DNA of 64,000 bases, taken from contig JAVLBP010000004.1 in the NCBI GenBank assembly GCA_031581145.1, forward strand, positions 27,057-91,056, given 5' to 3'. The position numbers were made by a program, and so were the translations under genes. The stretch comes from UBA8296 sp031581145 (lineage in GTDB: Bacteria; Bacteroidota; Rhodothermia; Balneolales; Balneolaceae). The notes beneath the pieces are model-generated. The model saw only the letters and a program-made list of their open reading frames with translations. It did no database searches and was not told the DNA's origin. Of the stretch, positions 17,724 to 26,708 are shown piece by piece; positions within the stretch are counted from its first letter, which is position 1, and each line of letters begins with the position of its first letter.

Positions 17724-18044
17724 ATGCTCAACTATAAAGGTTATCACGGACACGTTGATTTTGACGAAGAAGCTGGACTTTTTCACGGAGAAGTCCTTGA
17801 TCTAAGAGATGTCATAACATTTCAAGGAAAGAGTGTAGCAGAATTAGAGCAAGCTTTCCGCGATTCTATTGATGACTATCTAGAATTCTGCAAGCAAGAA
17901 GAGGTAGAGCCAGATAGACCATTTTCGGGCCGCTTAATGCTACGACTTCCAACAGATGTTCATCGCAATGTATATATCAAAGCGAAGAACGAAGGAAAAA
18001 GCCTGAATGAATATATTTCTGAGAAGCTTTCTACTGCAGACTAG
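17724..18044 (+). CDS. HicB-like antitoxin-family protein without visible HicA
   Basis: The 106-residue protein has two parts. An N-terminal HicB-type fold contains YKGYHGHVDFDEEAGLFHGEVLDL and ELEQAFRDSIDDYLEFC. A C-terminal ribbon-helix-helix-like DNA-binding segment contains GRLMLRLPTDVHRNVYIKA and SLNEYISEKLS. Such proteins normally neutralise the HicA mRNA interferase and repress their own operon. No hicA fits in the 73 bp upstream or the 29 bp downstream. The upstream gap is AT-rich and holds TATAAT at 17698-17703. Its own base composition looks more AT-rich than its neighbours, which may indicate transfer. It may be a stand-alone regulator. Confidence 0.82.
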   Translation: MLNYKGYHGHVDFDEEAGLFHGEVLDLRDVITFQGKSVAELEQAFRDSIDDYLEFCKQEEVEPDRPFSGRLMLRLPTDVHRNVYIKAKNEGKSLNEYISEKLSTAD

Positions 18045-18073
18045 ATAGTTACAGATTACACTATTTGCAGGCC

Positions 18074-19492
18074 CTACTCGTTCTCCTTCAAGGCACGGAC
18101 AAGATCTTGGAGCGATTTCTTCGCGTCCCCAAAAAACATTTGATTTTTCTCTGCACCAAAGAGCTCATTCTCAATCCCAGCAAATCCTGGTTTGAGGCTA
18201 CGCTTAAAGACAATGGTGCGTCCTGCTTCCTGGACGTTTAGCACCGGCATGCCATAAATCGGTGATCCTGGATTCGATTTCGCTGCTGGGTTCACCACAT
18301 CGTTAGCTCCAATGATCAGCACAACATCTGTTGTTGAGAATTCACTATTAACCTGATCCATATCATAAAGCTGGTCGTAGGGGACGTCTGCTTCAGCAAG
18401 CAATACATTCATATGCCCTGGCATCCGACCTGCGACAGGGTGAATCCCATAAAGTACCTCGACACCTTTTTGCTCAAGCAACGTGGCCACTTCTTTGACC
18501 ACATGCTGAGCTTGAGCAACAGCCAATCCGTATCCCGGGACGATAACCACTTTATCGGCATACCCACACTGTATGGCGATGTCGTCGGCATTGGTCTCTT
18601 TAATAATTAGATCTGTGGCGGCTCCAGCACCTTCTGTTGCGCCAGTGGCACTATCGCCTCCACCAAATCCACCAAACAAGACATTCAACAGCGAGCGGTT
18701 CATCGCCACGCACATAATGTTGGTGAGTATCAGTCCCGCAGCACCCACTAGGGCACCTGACACAATCAAGAGTGGATTGTTCAACACAAATCCGGCCATC
18801 GATGCAGCCAGCCCCGAGTATGAATTCAATAAAGAGATAACCACGGGCATATCTGCGCCACCAATGGGTAATACCGTCAACACCCCAAGCAACAGCGACC
18901 CACCGAGGATGATCCAAAACAACATTTCAATCGATGGATCCCATGCAAATAGACCCGAAGCGACAAGCATGGCTGCCATCAACACAATCGTTAAAATGTT
19001 TTGCGCTGGAAACGTGATGGGTTTTCCGGTGATAAATCCGTTAAGCTTGCCAAAAGCCATCAAGGATCCCGTCAGGGTAATGGAGCCAATAAGTAAGCTC
19101 AAGCCAATCGTAACAAGGGCGTCAGGCCCCAAGCCAGTGGCACCTACTCGCTCCCATTCTCCCCAAGCAACGAGTGCGGAGGCTGCACCACCCAAACCAT
19201 TAAACAGAGCCACAAGTTCTGGCATGGAGGTCATGGCAACCGAACGGGCCAATACGGCACCTATCAATCCACCAAGAACCATTCCCGCGACAATCCACTC
19301 ATAGCGTAGGATTTGTTGGTCAAATAGGGTGACGGCGACACCCAATAGCATCCCAATGGCCGCCAACTGGTTACCAGAACGGGCTGTTGCGGCTGAGCCC
19401 AGACGTTTAATCCCAATGATAAAAAAGCTGGTGGCGACCAAGTACAGCAACATGATCGCAGAGTCAAGAAAGGAGGTGGTTTCAGCGCCCAT
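18074..19492 (-). CDS. pntB: NAD(P) transhydrogenase beta subunit
   Basis: Membrane and NADP(H)-binding subunit of the proton-translocating transhydrogenase, which uses proton-motive force to reduce NADP with NADH. The 472-residue length is normal. About nine helices fill residues 8-270. Domain III starts near residue 290 and contains VVIVPGYGLAVAQAQHVV (NADP loop) and GIHPVAGRMPGHMNVLLAEA. Other marks are YDQLYDMDQVNSEFSTTDV, GANDVVNPAA and VFKRSLKPGFAGIENELF. It is the last gene of a pntAA-pntAB-pntB operon, 3 bp after the middle gene. Confidence 0.96.
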   Translation of the reverse strand: MGAETTSFLDSAIMLLYLVATSFFIIGIKRLGSAATARSGNQLAAIGMLLGVAVTLFDQQILRYEWIVAGMVLGGLIGAVLARSVAMTSMPELVALFNGLGGAASALVAWGEWERVGATGLGPDALVTIGLSLLIGSITLTGSLMAFGKLNGFITGKPITFPAQNILTIVLMAAMLVASGLFAWDPSIEMLFWIILGGSLLLGVLTVLPIGGADMPVVISLLNSYSGLAASMAGFVLNNPLLIVSGALVGAAGLILTNIMCVAMNRSLLNVLFGGFGGGDSATGATEGAGAATDLIIKETNADDIAIQCGYADKVVIVPGYGLAVAQAQHVVKEVATLLEQKGVEVLYGIHPVAGRMPGHMNVLLAEADVPYDQLYDMDQVNSEFSTTDVVLIIGANDVVNPAAKSNPGSPIYGMPVLNVQEAGRTIVFKRSLKPGFAGIENELFGAEKNQMFFGDAKKSLQDLVRALKENE

Positions 19493-19495
19493 GGC

Positions 19496-19798
19496 TTATT
19501 TTTTCTTTTTAAACATTTCGAGCATCCGGTCCGTCACCATGAACCCACCAACCACATTAATCGAAGCAAAAACAATGGCTAAAAAACCGATAACCCCAAC
19601 AATCCAGTCTGCTGTAGATTCAGGCAGTAACACCGGCAGACTCCCAATGATGAGTACAGCCCCAATTAAGGTGATTCCCGAGATGGCGTTGGCCCCTGAC
19701 ATAAGGGGAGTATGCAATGTGGGTGGAACTTTAGAAATCAGCTCAAATCCGACAAAGGACGCCAGAACAAAGACAAAAAGGTTAAAAATGAGATCCAT
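19496..19798 (-). CDS. pntAB: NAD(P) transhydrogenase alpha subunit, membrane part
   Basis: A 100-residue membrane protein with three or four helices, equivalent to the C-terminal part of E. coli PntA. The SNAITGITLIGAVL-type signature is present here as GANAISGITLIGAVLI. The alpha subunit is therefore split into two polypeptides, as in many bacteria outside the gammaproteobacteria. It lies between pntAA (36 bp upstream) and pntB, so all three are presumably co-transcribed. It ends in KKKK. Confidence 0.94.
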   Translation of the reverse strand: MDLIFNLFVFVLASFVGFELISKVPPTLHTPLMSGANAISGITLIGAVLIIGSLPVLLPESTADWIVGVIGFLAIVFASINVVGGFMVTDRMLEMFKKKK

Positions 19799-19834
19799 AA
19801 TCGTTGATTAAGTCGTTTTGGATGGTTGCGCTGT

Positions 19835-20986
19835 CTATGTGGCGGACTCTTCCGGTTTTTCCGCGGTAATAAGTGCCGCCTCAATGATATCATCAGTCAT
19901 GTCAAGGTGTACGGACCCCTCTTGAATGACCAGTTGAAGAAGCGCATGAATATTTTTGGCATATAACTGCGACGCATGGTACCCTAACGTTGCGGGCAGA
20001 TTCACGGGGCCGACAATTTTGACCCCATGCTCAACTACGGTTTCATTGGCCTTGGTATACACGCAGTTGCCCCCTTGTTCGGCGGCAAGATCCACAATCA
20101 CAGCCCCCTCACCCATGGCTTCAACCATATCCTCAAAGATTAATTTGGGGGCAGGACGTCCTGGAATTAAGGCCGTCGTAATGACGATATCCGATTTTGC
20201 AGCATGTTTGGCGAGTGTCTCGCGCTGGATTTCCTTGTTGCGATCGCTAAGTTCGTTGGCATACCCACCGGTAGATTCGGTGTCTTCTTCCTCAAGTGGG
20301 ATATCGACAAATTTTGCGCCAAGACTTTGTACTTGCTCCTTGACCACAGGGCGAATGTCGTAGGCTTCAACCACCGCACCTAACCTCTTGGCTGTAGCTA
20401 TCGCTTGAAGACCTGCCACGCCAGCACCCACAATCAACGCTTTGGCAGGGGGAACGGTACCCGCAGCCGTCATCATCATGGGGAGGTAACGATCCAAGGT
20501 TGATGCCGCAATAAGCACCGATTTATAACCGGCAATATTACTCATCGAAGATAATGCATCCATCGTTTGTGCACGACTGGTACGGGGAATCGCATCCATA
20601 GAGAGAGCTTGTAGGCCTCGCTTGGTAAATTCTTCGATTCGCTCAGGATGGGCGAGTCCCCATACAAAGCTGATGACTAAGGCCCCTTTTGGTAACGAAT
20701 CGAGCACCTCCTCAGAGGGCATGTGCAGAGCTGCTAATATATCGGTGTTGGCCGTTGCCTCTTTCGCGGTTTTAGCAATCGTAGCGCCCGCGTCTTTATA
20801 AGCCTCATCAGTGCAACTGGCCTTGGCCCCCGCCCCTGTCTCCACTACGACATGGACCCCCTTTTCGACCCATTGTTTCACCATATCAGGGGTCATTGCT
20901 ACCCGTGTTTCCCCATCTTTCGCTTCATGAAGAATCGTGAGGGATACAGTGGAAGAGTTCGATGAGAAGTCCGTTTCTGGTGTCAA
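19835..20986 (-). CDS. pntAA: NAD(P) transhydrogenase alpha subunit, NAD-binding part
   Basis: Domain I of transhydrogenase, the cytoplasmic NAD(H)-binding subunit. Marks are ILHEAKDGETRVAMTPDMVKQ, LVIGAG-type loop IVGAGVAGLQAIATAKRLGA, AYDIRPVVKEQVQSLGAKF, ITTALIPGRPAPKLI and VIVDLAAEQGGNC. The start is uncertain. An ATG at 21070 would add 28 residues and overlap trxB antisense by 25 bp. I chose TTG 20986, which gives 383 residues and the usual spacing to the first strand; an ATT at 21001 is also possible. It is divergent from trxB. Confidence 0.9.
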   Translation of the reverse strand: MTPETDFSSNSSTVSLTILHEAKDGETRVAMTPDMVKQWVEKGVHVVVETGAGAKASCTDEAYKDAGATIAKTAKEATANTDILAALHMPSEEVLDSLPKGALVISFVWGLAHPERIEEFTKRGLQALSMDAIPRTSRAQTMDALSSMSNIAGYKSVLIAASTLDRYLPMMMTAAGTVPPAKALIVGAGVAGLQAIATAKRLGAVVEAYDIRPVVKEQVQSLGAKFVDIPLEEEDTESTGGYANELSDRNKEIQRETLAKHAAKSDIVITTALIPGRPAPKLIFEDMVEAMGEGAVIVDLAAEQGGNCVYTKANETVVEHGVKIVGPVNLPATLGYHASQLYAKNIHALLQLVIQEGSVHLDMTDDIIEAALITAEKPEESAT

Positions 20987-21045
20987 AGCGACCGGTAAAA
21001 TTAGTATCTTATGATTGAAACAAAGTAACAAAAGATTCAGTTCAA

Positions 21046-22005
21046 ATGGAAGAATATCAAGGACACACACTCGACGTCGTCATCGTTGGAAGCGGGCCTG
21101 CTGGCTTAACTGCGGCACTGTATGCAGCACGAGCAGATTTGAAGCCATTGGTGATTGAAGGACCTGAACCAGGGGGGCAACTCATGCAAACCACAGATGT
21201 AGAAAATTATCCAGGGTATCCCGAGGGTGTAATTGGGCCAAAAATGATGGAAGACTTTCGCGAACAAGCGCGTCGTTTTGGCGCTGATTGTCAGTATGGA
21301 TTTGTCACTGATATCGATTTTGACAGCCATCCATACAAATTAACGGTTGACGAAAAAACCGAGCTTCACGCCAAGGCGATTATCGTTTCGACAGGTGCAT
21401 CGGCAAAATGGTTGAACCTTCCGAGCGAGACACGTCTAAAGGGGAAAGGTGTCAGTGCATGTGCCACCTGTGATGGTGCGTTCTTCCGTGAGCAACATGT
21501 GGCTGTTGTAGGAGGTGGTGATACTGCGATGGAAGAAGCGACGTTTTTGACCAAGTTTGCCAGCAAAGTATCCGTAATTCACCGCCGGGATGAACTTCGC
21601 GCCTCGAAAGCGATGCAAAAAAGGGCGTTTGAAAACCCAAAAATCGATTTTGTGTGGGATTCTGAGGTTGTTGATGTTCACGGGGACCCAGTCATGACTG
21701 GGTTAACCGTTCGCAATCTTAAAACGGGTGAGGAGACGCTTATGGATAACGTGACGGGATTGTTTGTGGCCATCGGTCACAAGCCCAACACTGATCTATT
21801 TAAGGGAGTCCTCACAATGGATGATGTGGGGTATATCCAAACCAAAGAGAACTCCACGCATACCGATCTTCCGGGCGTATTTGCATGTGGCGATGCCATG
21901 GATGCGACCTATCGTCAAGCCATTACCGCGGCAGGTTCGGGATGTAAGGCCGCCATGGATGCCGAAAGGTGGTTGGCCGAGGTGGAAGAATTGGTCGAGG
22001 TGTAA
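21046..22005 (+). CDS. trxB: Thioredoxin-disulfide reductase
   Basis: Passes electrons from NADPH through FAD to thioredoxin. The 319-residue low-molecular-weight form has the FAD loop GSGPAG (15-20) and the redox pair C139-A-T-C142 in SACATCDGAFF. The NADPH loop is GGGDTAMEEA (about 156-165). The terminal FAD block is GVFACGDAMDATYRQAITAAGSG, with DA replacing the usual DV. Its divergent neighbour is the NADPH-making transhydrogenase operon, an apt pairing. A degenerate duplication (TAAGGTTTTCTGTAG, AGGTTCTGTAAGG) begins at the stop codon and runs to about 22040. comM follows on the same strand. Confidence 0.95.
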   Translation: MEEYQGHTLDVVIVGSGPAGLTAALYAARADLKPLVIEGPEPGGQLMQTTDVENYPGYPEGVIGPKMMEDFREQARRFGADCQYGFVTDIDFDSHPYKLTVDEKTELHAKAIIVSTGASAKWLNLPSETRLKGKGVSACATCDGAFFREQHVAVVGGGDTAMEEATFLTKFASKVSVIHRRDELRASKAMQKRAFENPKIDFVWDSEVVDVHGDPVMTGLTVRNLKTGEETLMDNVTGLFVAIGHKPNTDLFKGVLTMDDVGYIQTKENSTHTDLPGVFACGDAMDATYRQAITAAGSGCKAAMDAERWLAEVEELVEV

Positions 22006-22069
22006 GGTTTTCTGTAGTTGAGGTTCTGTAAGGGTATCTCTAGGTCATTGAATCCCTTACGATAGAGCC

Positions 22070-23839
22070 ATGATTATTCAAATTTGGAGTGCAACCCCTA
22101 CAGGGATGCACGGAACCCTCATTCAAGTTGAGGTCCACGCCACAGGCGGTTTGCCACGATTTTACTTGGTAGGCTTGCCCGACCGAACGGTGAATGAATC
22201 CCGTGAACGAATTGAGTCTGCACTTAAGTCCTCGGCGACACAATTCCCTAGGGGGCGTGTCATCGTGAATCTTGCCCCTGCCGATGTCCAAAAAGAGGGA
22301 TCCACGTTTGATCTGCCCATCGCCGTTGGATTGTATGGTGCAAGTCACAAAGAGTTGATAGATCGCTTAGCACCTGTTCTTTCTAAGACAGCGTTTATTG
22401 GTGAATTGGGTCTTTCGGGTGAGTGCCGCTCTGTTCGTGGTGTGTTGCCAATTTGTCTAGAGCTTAAAAAACGTGGATTTGAGTGCCTTGTCTTGCCGAG
22501 GCAACATGTCGAGGAGGCGCGACTTGTCGAAGGACTGCACGTAAAAGGGATTGACTCACTTCGTGATGCGTTTGATTGGCTCCATGAAGGATGTCCTTTG
22601 GAGTCGCGAACGGGGCCCAATTTAAGGGAGACCAGTTCTGGTACTTTGCCAAACGTCGGTGAATCAAAGGTTAACGCATCAAAAGACAATGCCATAAAGA
22701 ACGGTGCGTCCAGTCGAATACCCTTAGTGGGCAACCACCCCTTTGAATCGATTGTTGGTCAAGACCTTGCGAAGCGAGCTATGATCATCGCAGCAGCGGG
22801 TCACCATCATGCGCTTATGGTTGGGCCACCTGGATGTGGTAAAACATTGCTTGCTAAGAGTATGATTCATCTTTTGCCCCCTTTGTCGATGGAAGAGAGG
22901 TTAGAAGTGATGTCGATTCATTCGCTCGTGGGGGCATTTAAACGATCCGATGAAGACTCGGAAGGGTTAACGGATGTCCGGCGAAGCACGCGCCCATTCA
23001 GAGCCCCCCATACCACAGCAACGATTGTCGGTCTTTTGGGTGGAGGGGCCAAGGCGGCACCTGGAGAATGCTCTCTAGCACACCATGGGGTCTTATTCTT
23101 GGATGAATTAGCTGAATTTAAGCGAGGGGTATTGGAGGCATTGAGGCAGCCCATAGAGCAACGCGTTGTGACGTTAACCCGTCAAAAACGGACAGTAGAG
23201 TACCCTGCGAATGCTCTGGTACTCGCAGCCATGAACCCATCACCAGAGGGGCAGTGGCCAGATCCCATGTTACAGGACATAGCTCAAGAGCGAAAAGCAC
23301 GCTCGTATCAAGAAAAAATCAGCGGACCCTTGAGAGATCGCTTTGATCTCTTTGTGGAGATGGATCGAGTGTCTAGCCAAGAGGTGCAGGCGTTGGAGGT
23401 ACAGGAGCCTCAGGAAGTGCAAACGTTGGAGGTGCAGCTGCAGCAAGATGCACCGGACAAGGATATGGATTTTGAGAAGTTACGCGTTCAAATTCTTGAG
23501 GCGCGTAATCGACAAGCGCATAGATTCAAATCGAAGCAGAGTGGTGATCAACAGACTCATGGTCAACGGGGCGAAAGAGCCTCAGGTAGCGGAATCCTCG
23601 CAACCAACAGCACCATGAGCGCGTCGCAAGTCAAATCCCTTATCAAAAAACACCGTGATGTAGATAAAGTCCTCCATCAAGCGATGTCTACGTTTGGACT
23701 GTCGATGAGAGCAAGGCATCGACTTCTCAAAGTTGCCCAAACGATTGCAGATTTAGAGGAATCAGACCAGGTCACACCCTACCATGTGGCAGAAGCGTTG
23801 ATGTTTCGAGCCAAGAGAATGGCTAAATCCGATCGATAA
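22070..23839 (+). CDS. comM: ComM/YifB Mg-chelatase-like AAA+ ATPase
   Basis: In naturally competent bacteria ComM is a hexameric helicase that promotes branch migration during transformation. The N-terminal domain runs from WSATPTGMHGTLIQVEVHATGG through VNLAPADVQKEGSTFDLPIA. Walker A is MVGPPGCGKTLLAKSM and Walker B is GVLFLDELAEFKRGVLEALRQP. The C-terminal domain contains LSMRARHRLLKVAQTIADL. At 589 residues it exceeds the usual length of about 507. The excess lies in two linkers: residues about 175-220, and a repeat-like EVQALEVQEPQEVQTLEVQ segment near 440. Its 3' end overlaps the convergent SDR gene by 17 bp. Confidence 0.92.
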   Translation: MIIQIWSATPTGMHGTLIQVEVHATGGLPRFYLVGLPDRTVNESRERIESALKSSATQFPRGRVIVNLAPADVQKEGSTFDLPIAVGLYGASHKELIDRLAPVLSKTAFIGELGLSGECRSVRGVLPICLELKKRGFECLVLPRQHVEEARLVEGLHVKGIDSLRDAFDWLHEGCPLESRTGPNLRETSSGTLPNVGESKVNASKDNAIKNGASSRIPLVGNHPFESIVGQDLAKRAMIIAAAGHHHALMVGPPGCGKTLLAKSMIHLLPPLSMEERLEVMSIHSLVGAFKRSDEDSEGLTDVRRSTRPFRAPHTTATIVGLLGGGAKAAPGECSLAHHGVLFLDELAEFKRGVLEALRQPIEQRVVTLTRQKRTVEYPANALVLAAMNPSPEGQWPDPMLQDIAQERKARSYQEKISGPLRDRFDLFVEMDRVSSQEVQALEVQEPQEVQTLEVQLQQDAPDKDMDFEKLRVQILEARNRQAHRFKSKQSGDQQTHGQRGERASGSGILATNSTMSASQVKSLIKKHRDVDKVLHQAMSTFGLSMRARHRLLKVAQTIADLEESDQVTPYHVAEALMFRAKRMAKSDR

Positions 23840-24584
23840 TCCATGCAGGAGTATAACGCAACACCCAACCTGCCAATATCCATCGAGGAGGAATGTAGGC
23901 TCGCGCCTTTTTTTGACGAATGGCTTTGAATAAGTGTTTTGCTGCCTCTTCAGCTGAGACTACCCAAAACATATGACGCTTTCCTTTGGTCATCGGAGTA
24001 TCAATGTACCCTGGACGCACATCTGTGACATGGATCAAGGCCTGACTTCGCCGTGCAAGCTGGCGGTACCCTTGCATATAATTGGATATAAATGCCTTAG
24101 ATGCACAGTAGGCTGCCGAATCATAATACCCAATCAACCCAGCAACCGATGAGACCCCTACCAAGTGCCCCCAACCTTGTTGTTCTAATCGCTCATATAC
24201 CTTTCGGAACATGGCTGCAAACCCGACAGCATTAGTCTGAATCACATGGGCTTCGACATCGACGGCTCGAGACCCTTGGTAATTTGACACCCCAGCATTT
24301 ACGACGCAAATATCAACATGCCCCATGACTGCCTCCAACGCTAGATAGGCATCCCAAGCGTCATCCGTCTTCGTGATGTCCATGGTTTGGATAAACGCTA
24401 GCCCAACTTCGTGACCACGAACATCGGCACGAGGGTTAGCTGACTCCTCCTCGATTTCACGTTTTATCGTCTCTAGACGCTCTGTCCGGCGTCCTGTGAG
24501 TCCAACAGAATGTCCTTCCCTAACGAGAAGTTTTGCAAGAGCCTCACCGATTCCTGAGGTGGCTCCAAGAATGGCGTAATTCAT
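23823..24584 (-). CDS. Short-chain dehydrogenase/reductase
   Basis: NAD(P)-dependent oxidoreductase with a Rossmann fold. Residues 4-15 (AILGATSGIGEA) form the cofactor loop and LTGRRTERL suggests NADPH preference. VVNAGVS is the NAG motif. The catalytic set is Ser in VGVSSVAGLIGYYDS and Tyr/Lys in AAYCASKAF. The 253-residue length is classical. A hydrophobic C-terminus (RWILAGWVLRYTPAWIIDRI) suggests membrane association, as in some lipid-modifying members. The substrate is unknown. Its start overlaps the end of the upstream membrane-protein gene by 41 bp, so the two are probably translationally coupled. Confidence 0.88.
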   Translation of the reverse strand: MNYAILGATSGIGEALAKLLVREGHSVGLTGRRTERLETIKREIEEESANPRADVRGHEVGLAFIQTMDITKTDDAWDAYLALEAVMGHVDICVVNAGVSNYQGSRAVDVEAHVIQTNAVGFAAMFRKVYERLEQQGWGHLVGVSSVAGLIGYYDSAAYCASKAFISNYMQGYRQLARRSQALIHVTDVRPGYIDTPMTKGKRHMFWVVSAEEAAKHLFKAIRQKKARAYIPPRWILAGWVLRYTPAWIIDRI

Positions 24585-25122
24585 GTCTAGATTGCGCTAC
24601 AGCTACGCCGCCAAAGATTGCAAGGGTGTAAAAAAGGTCGCCAGCAACCGTGTTTTGGAAAAAAGGAATGGCGGCAACATAACACGCAACCAACCCTTCG
24701 ATGGTTTTTGGGTACATTGTCCCACTCATCCAAACTCCAAAGTTGGATAGTGCAAAAAACAGAAATGAGCTTGTGAGGGACGCTCCCACAAGCCGAGTCA
24801 TAGACACTTTTCGTAAGGCGATAAACCCAATAAGAGCGATTAGAATCATTGCTCCATAGGTCCATATCATCCCTGAATGGACCAGCGTTACTCCATCATA
24901 AAAGCCCCGATAGAGGGTATTGTTTAGCACAAGGTCACTCAACCAAAACGCCAAAAGTGGTAACGCAATCGCGAGTCCTCGATTCTTAAACGAGGCTGCC
25001 CCAAATAAAGCCATGGCGGCCAGGGGACTCATATTTACTGGATGTGGCAGAAGTCTTGAAAGAGCCGCTACAGCAATCACCAATAAAATTCCCCAAAGAG
25101 GAAGTGAGGTTTTTTGATTCAT
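24544..25122 (-). CDS. DUF6580-like integral membrane protein
   Basis: A 192-residue protein with about five hydrophobic helices. The conserved-looking N-terminal block LSRLLPHPVNMSPLAAMALFGAASF is characteristic of a family annotated as putative transport proteins (DUF6580 as I recall it). These resemble the substrate-binding subunits of ECF-type vitamin transporters. No ECF ATPase or transmembrane partner lies nearby. The function is not known. It is followed by the SDR gene with a 41-bp overlap. Confidence 0.65.
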   Translation of the reverse strand: MNQKTSLPLWGILLVIAVAALSRLLPHPVNMSPLAAMALFGAASFKNRGLAIALPLLAFWLSDLVLNNTLYRGFYDGVTLVHSGMIWTYGAMILIALIGFIALRKVSMTRLVGASLTSSFLFFALSNFGVWMSGTMYPKTIEGLVACYVAAIPFFQNTVAGDLFYTLAIFGGVAVAQSRHELRHSWSHLRNR

Positions 25123-25195
25123 AATGCGTTAGATGTTGTGTCGTAAAATGCTTTTAACATCATCATTAAACTACAAAAAAAGCAACTCAACAAAT

Positions 25196-25225
25196 AAAAA
25201 AAGCCACCCGGCACCCGAGTGGCTT
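25196..25225 (-). terminator. Intrinsic terminator downstream of yceI
   Basis: Read on the minus strand, AAGCCACTCGG and CCGGGTGGCTT pair around a short loop and are followed by a run of T. The hairpin lies about 57 bp past the yceI stop codon and points the right way to end that transcript before it enters the membrane-protein gene. Confidence 0.85.
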
Positions 25226-25281
25226 CTAGATTCTGTACGTCCATTAGCTACGAAAAAATCTGAGTGATTTACAGCAGTGAT

Positions 25282-25872
25282 TTACAGCTCTGCGTTCACT
25301 TCAACCAAAAGCTCGACGTCAACTTCATGTGCGACAACAATATCTGCAATAAAATCGCCCCGACCCACTTCATAATCCATGCGATCAATCTGAAATTCAG
25401 ACTGGAAAGCAGCAACGGTTACATTTTCATCCATCGGGCTTTGAACAAGTCCAAGCAAGGAAAACGGTAATTCAAAATCGCGAGTCACATCACGCATGGT
25501 GAGCTGACCTTTAGCTACAAACTGATTTTCGCCAACAGCCTCAATAGACTGACTTTCAAACGTAATGTTGTCAAATTCCGCTACGTTGAAGAAGTCTTCG
25601 CTCTTAAGATGGCCATCTCTTCGCTCGTTGTCTGTGTCAATACTATTGACGTCTATAACGACACTTAGTGAGCTGTTTTCTAAGTCATCAGGACTAAACT
25701 TAAGGTCGACGTCATAATCCTTAAACTCACCTTGGACGGGAGTCACTTGGAAGTGCTTTACTGTGAATCCAACATTCGTATGGGACTTATCGATATTCCA
25801 CGTTGGGGGGTCTAGTTGTAGTGGGCTAAAACCCAGTGCTACTGTTAAAATGCTTGCTAAAAAGATATTCAT
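25282..25872 (-). CDS. YceI-family periplasmic lipid-binding protein
   Basis: A 196-residue secreted protein with a signal peptide (about 1-19), then the YceI lipocalin-like beta barrel. Marks are WNIDKSHTNVGFTVKHF near the start, GEFKDYDVDLKF, LKSEDFFNVAEFDNITFES and KGQLTMRDVTRDFELPF. Members bind isoprenoid-like lipids in the periplasm. The last strand is VAHEVDVELLVEV. It has its own terminator and stands as a single-gene transcript. A strong purine-rich ribosome-binding site (AAGGAGAA) precedes the ATG. Confidence 0.92.
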   Translation of the reverse strand: MNIFLASILTVALGFSPLQLDPPTWNIDKSHTNVGFTVKHFQVTPVQGEFKDYDVDLKFSPDDLENSSLSVVIDVNSIDTDNERRDGHLKSEDFFNVAEFDNITFESQSIEAVGENQFVAKGQLTMRDVTRDFELPFSLLGLVQSPMDENVTVAAFQSEFQIDRMDYEVGRGDFIADIVVAHEVDVELLVEVNAEL

Positions 25873-25945
25873 GAAATTCTCCTTTGATTATATATTTGCT
25901 AACAAAACTTAAACTACGTTAGGATTCGTTCCTCAGGCTACTCTA

Positions 25946-26015
25946 GCCTGACCTGTTCTCACCTACCCTGCGCTCACCTGACCTGTTCTCGTCTCATCTG
26001 CGCACACCTGTCTCA
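25946..26015. repeat. Degenerate repeats between mpg and yceI
   Basis: CCTGACCTGTTCTC occurs twice (about 25948-25961 and 25978-25991), separated by CACCTACCCTGCGCT. Related CATCTGCGCACACCTGTCTC follows. The array abuts the 3' end of the glycosylase gene. No coding or promoter signal is apparent in it. Confidence 0.65.
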
Positions 26016-26687
26016 TCCAATATGTTTTGGATTCAGATACCCGCGAGGCGTAAATCGCCATGGAAAATAGATGTCGTCTCCAGCTTCTTTATAATTGAGC
26101 CCAACTCGTGGTGAAGCCTCTACTTGTGAAGGATCCACCATAAACTCGTCACGCATAAGCTGGACATCAGAGGCCCCAACCCCAACCAACGATCTGCGAT
26201 TATGTTGCATGGTAATGCCTAAGGCTTTGGTGACTCTTCCAGGCCCAGAGGTCATTTGACGTCGCTTTTTTGGGGCTTCTAGATCTTTTTGAGTCCGCTT
26301 CATACGTTGGGCGACGATGTCCAAACCCTCGAGTATGGCGACCCCTCGAATTAACGCGGCGTCGGCAACCCCCTCCCGATTGGTCACAATGTTCATTAAA
26401 TGGTGAATGCCGTAGCACACATAGACGTAGGCTGTGCCACCCTCAGCGTACATGACTTCATTACGGGGTGTCCTTCGACCATTGGCTGCATGACATGACC
26501 GGTCCCCTGTCCCGGCATAGGCTTCTGTCTCGAGAATGCGCGCTACAACACGCTCAGAACCTTTCCACGAGATGAGGATTGCTCCCAACAAGCTACGAGC
26601 CACATCTACGACAGGTCCTCTTTGAAGCATCTCCACGGGGAAAGGCTCAAGCGCCCCATCATAACTTTCCCATACGTCCAATCTCAT
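26013..26687 (-). CDS. mpg: DNA-3-methyladenine glycosylase, AAG/MPG family
   Basis: Removes alkylated purines, starting base excision repair. The 224 residues carry family blocks RGPVVDVARSLLGAIL, ILETEAYAG (catalytic Glu in ETEAY), DRSCHAANGRRTPRNEVMY, GTAYVYVCYGIHHLMNIVTN and SGPGRVTKALGI. The length is typical. It is divergent from mutS by 21 bp, so two DNA-repair genes share a control region. Confidence 0.93.
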   Translation of the reverse strand: MRLDVWESYDGALEPFPVEMLQRGPVVDVARSLLGAILISWKGSERVVARILETEAYAGTGDRSCHAANGRRTPRNEVMYAEGGTAYVYVCYGIHHLMNIVTNREGVADAALIRGVAILEGLDIVAQRMKRTQKDLEAPKKRRQMTSGPGRVTKALGITMQHNRRSLVGVGASDVQLMRDEFMVDPSQVEASPRVGLNYKEAGDDIYFPWRFTPRGYLNPKHIG

Positions 26688-26708
26688 CTGTTTTGTACCT
26701 TTGAAGTA

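Noticed and set aside
18573..19304. 243-codon open frame on the plus strand inside pntB
   Set aside because: It is antisense to a highly conserved gene, with a composition (Pro, Ala, Thr, Ser) typical of a shadow frame and no recognisable motif.
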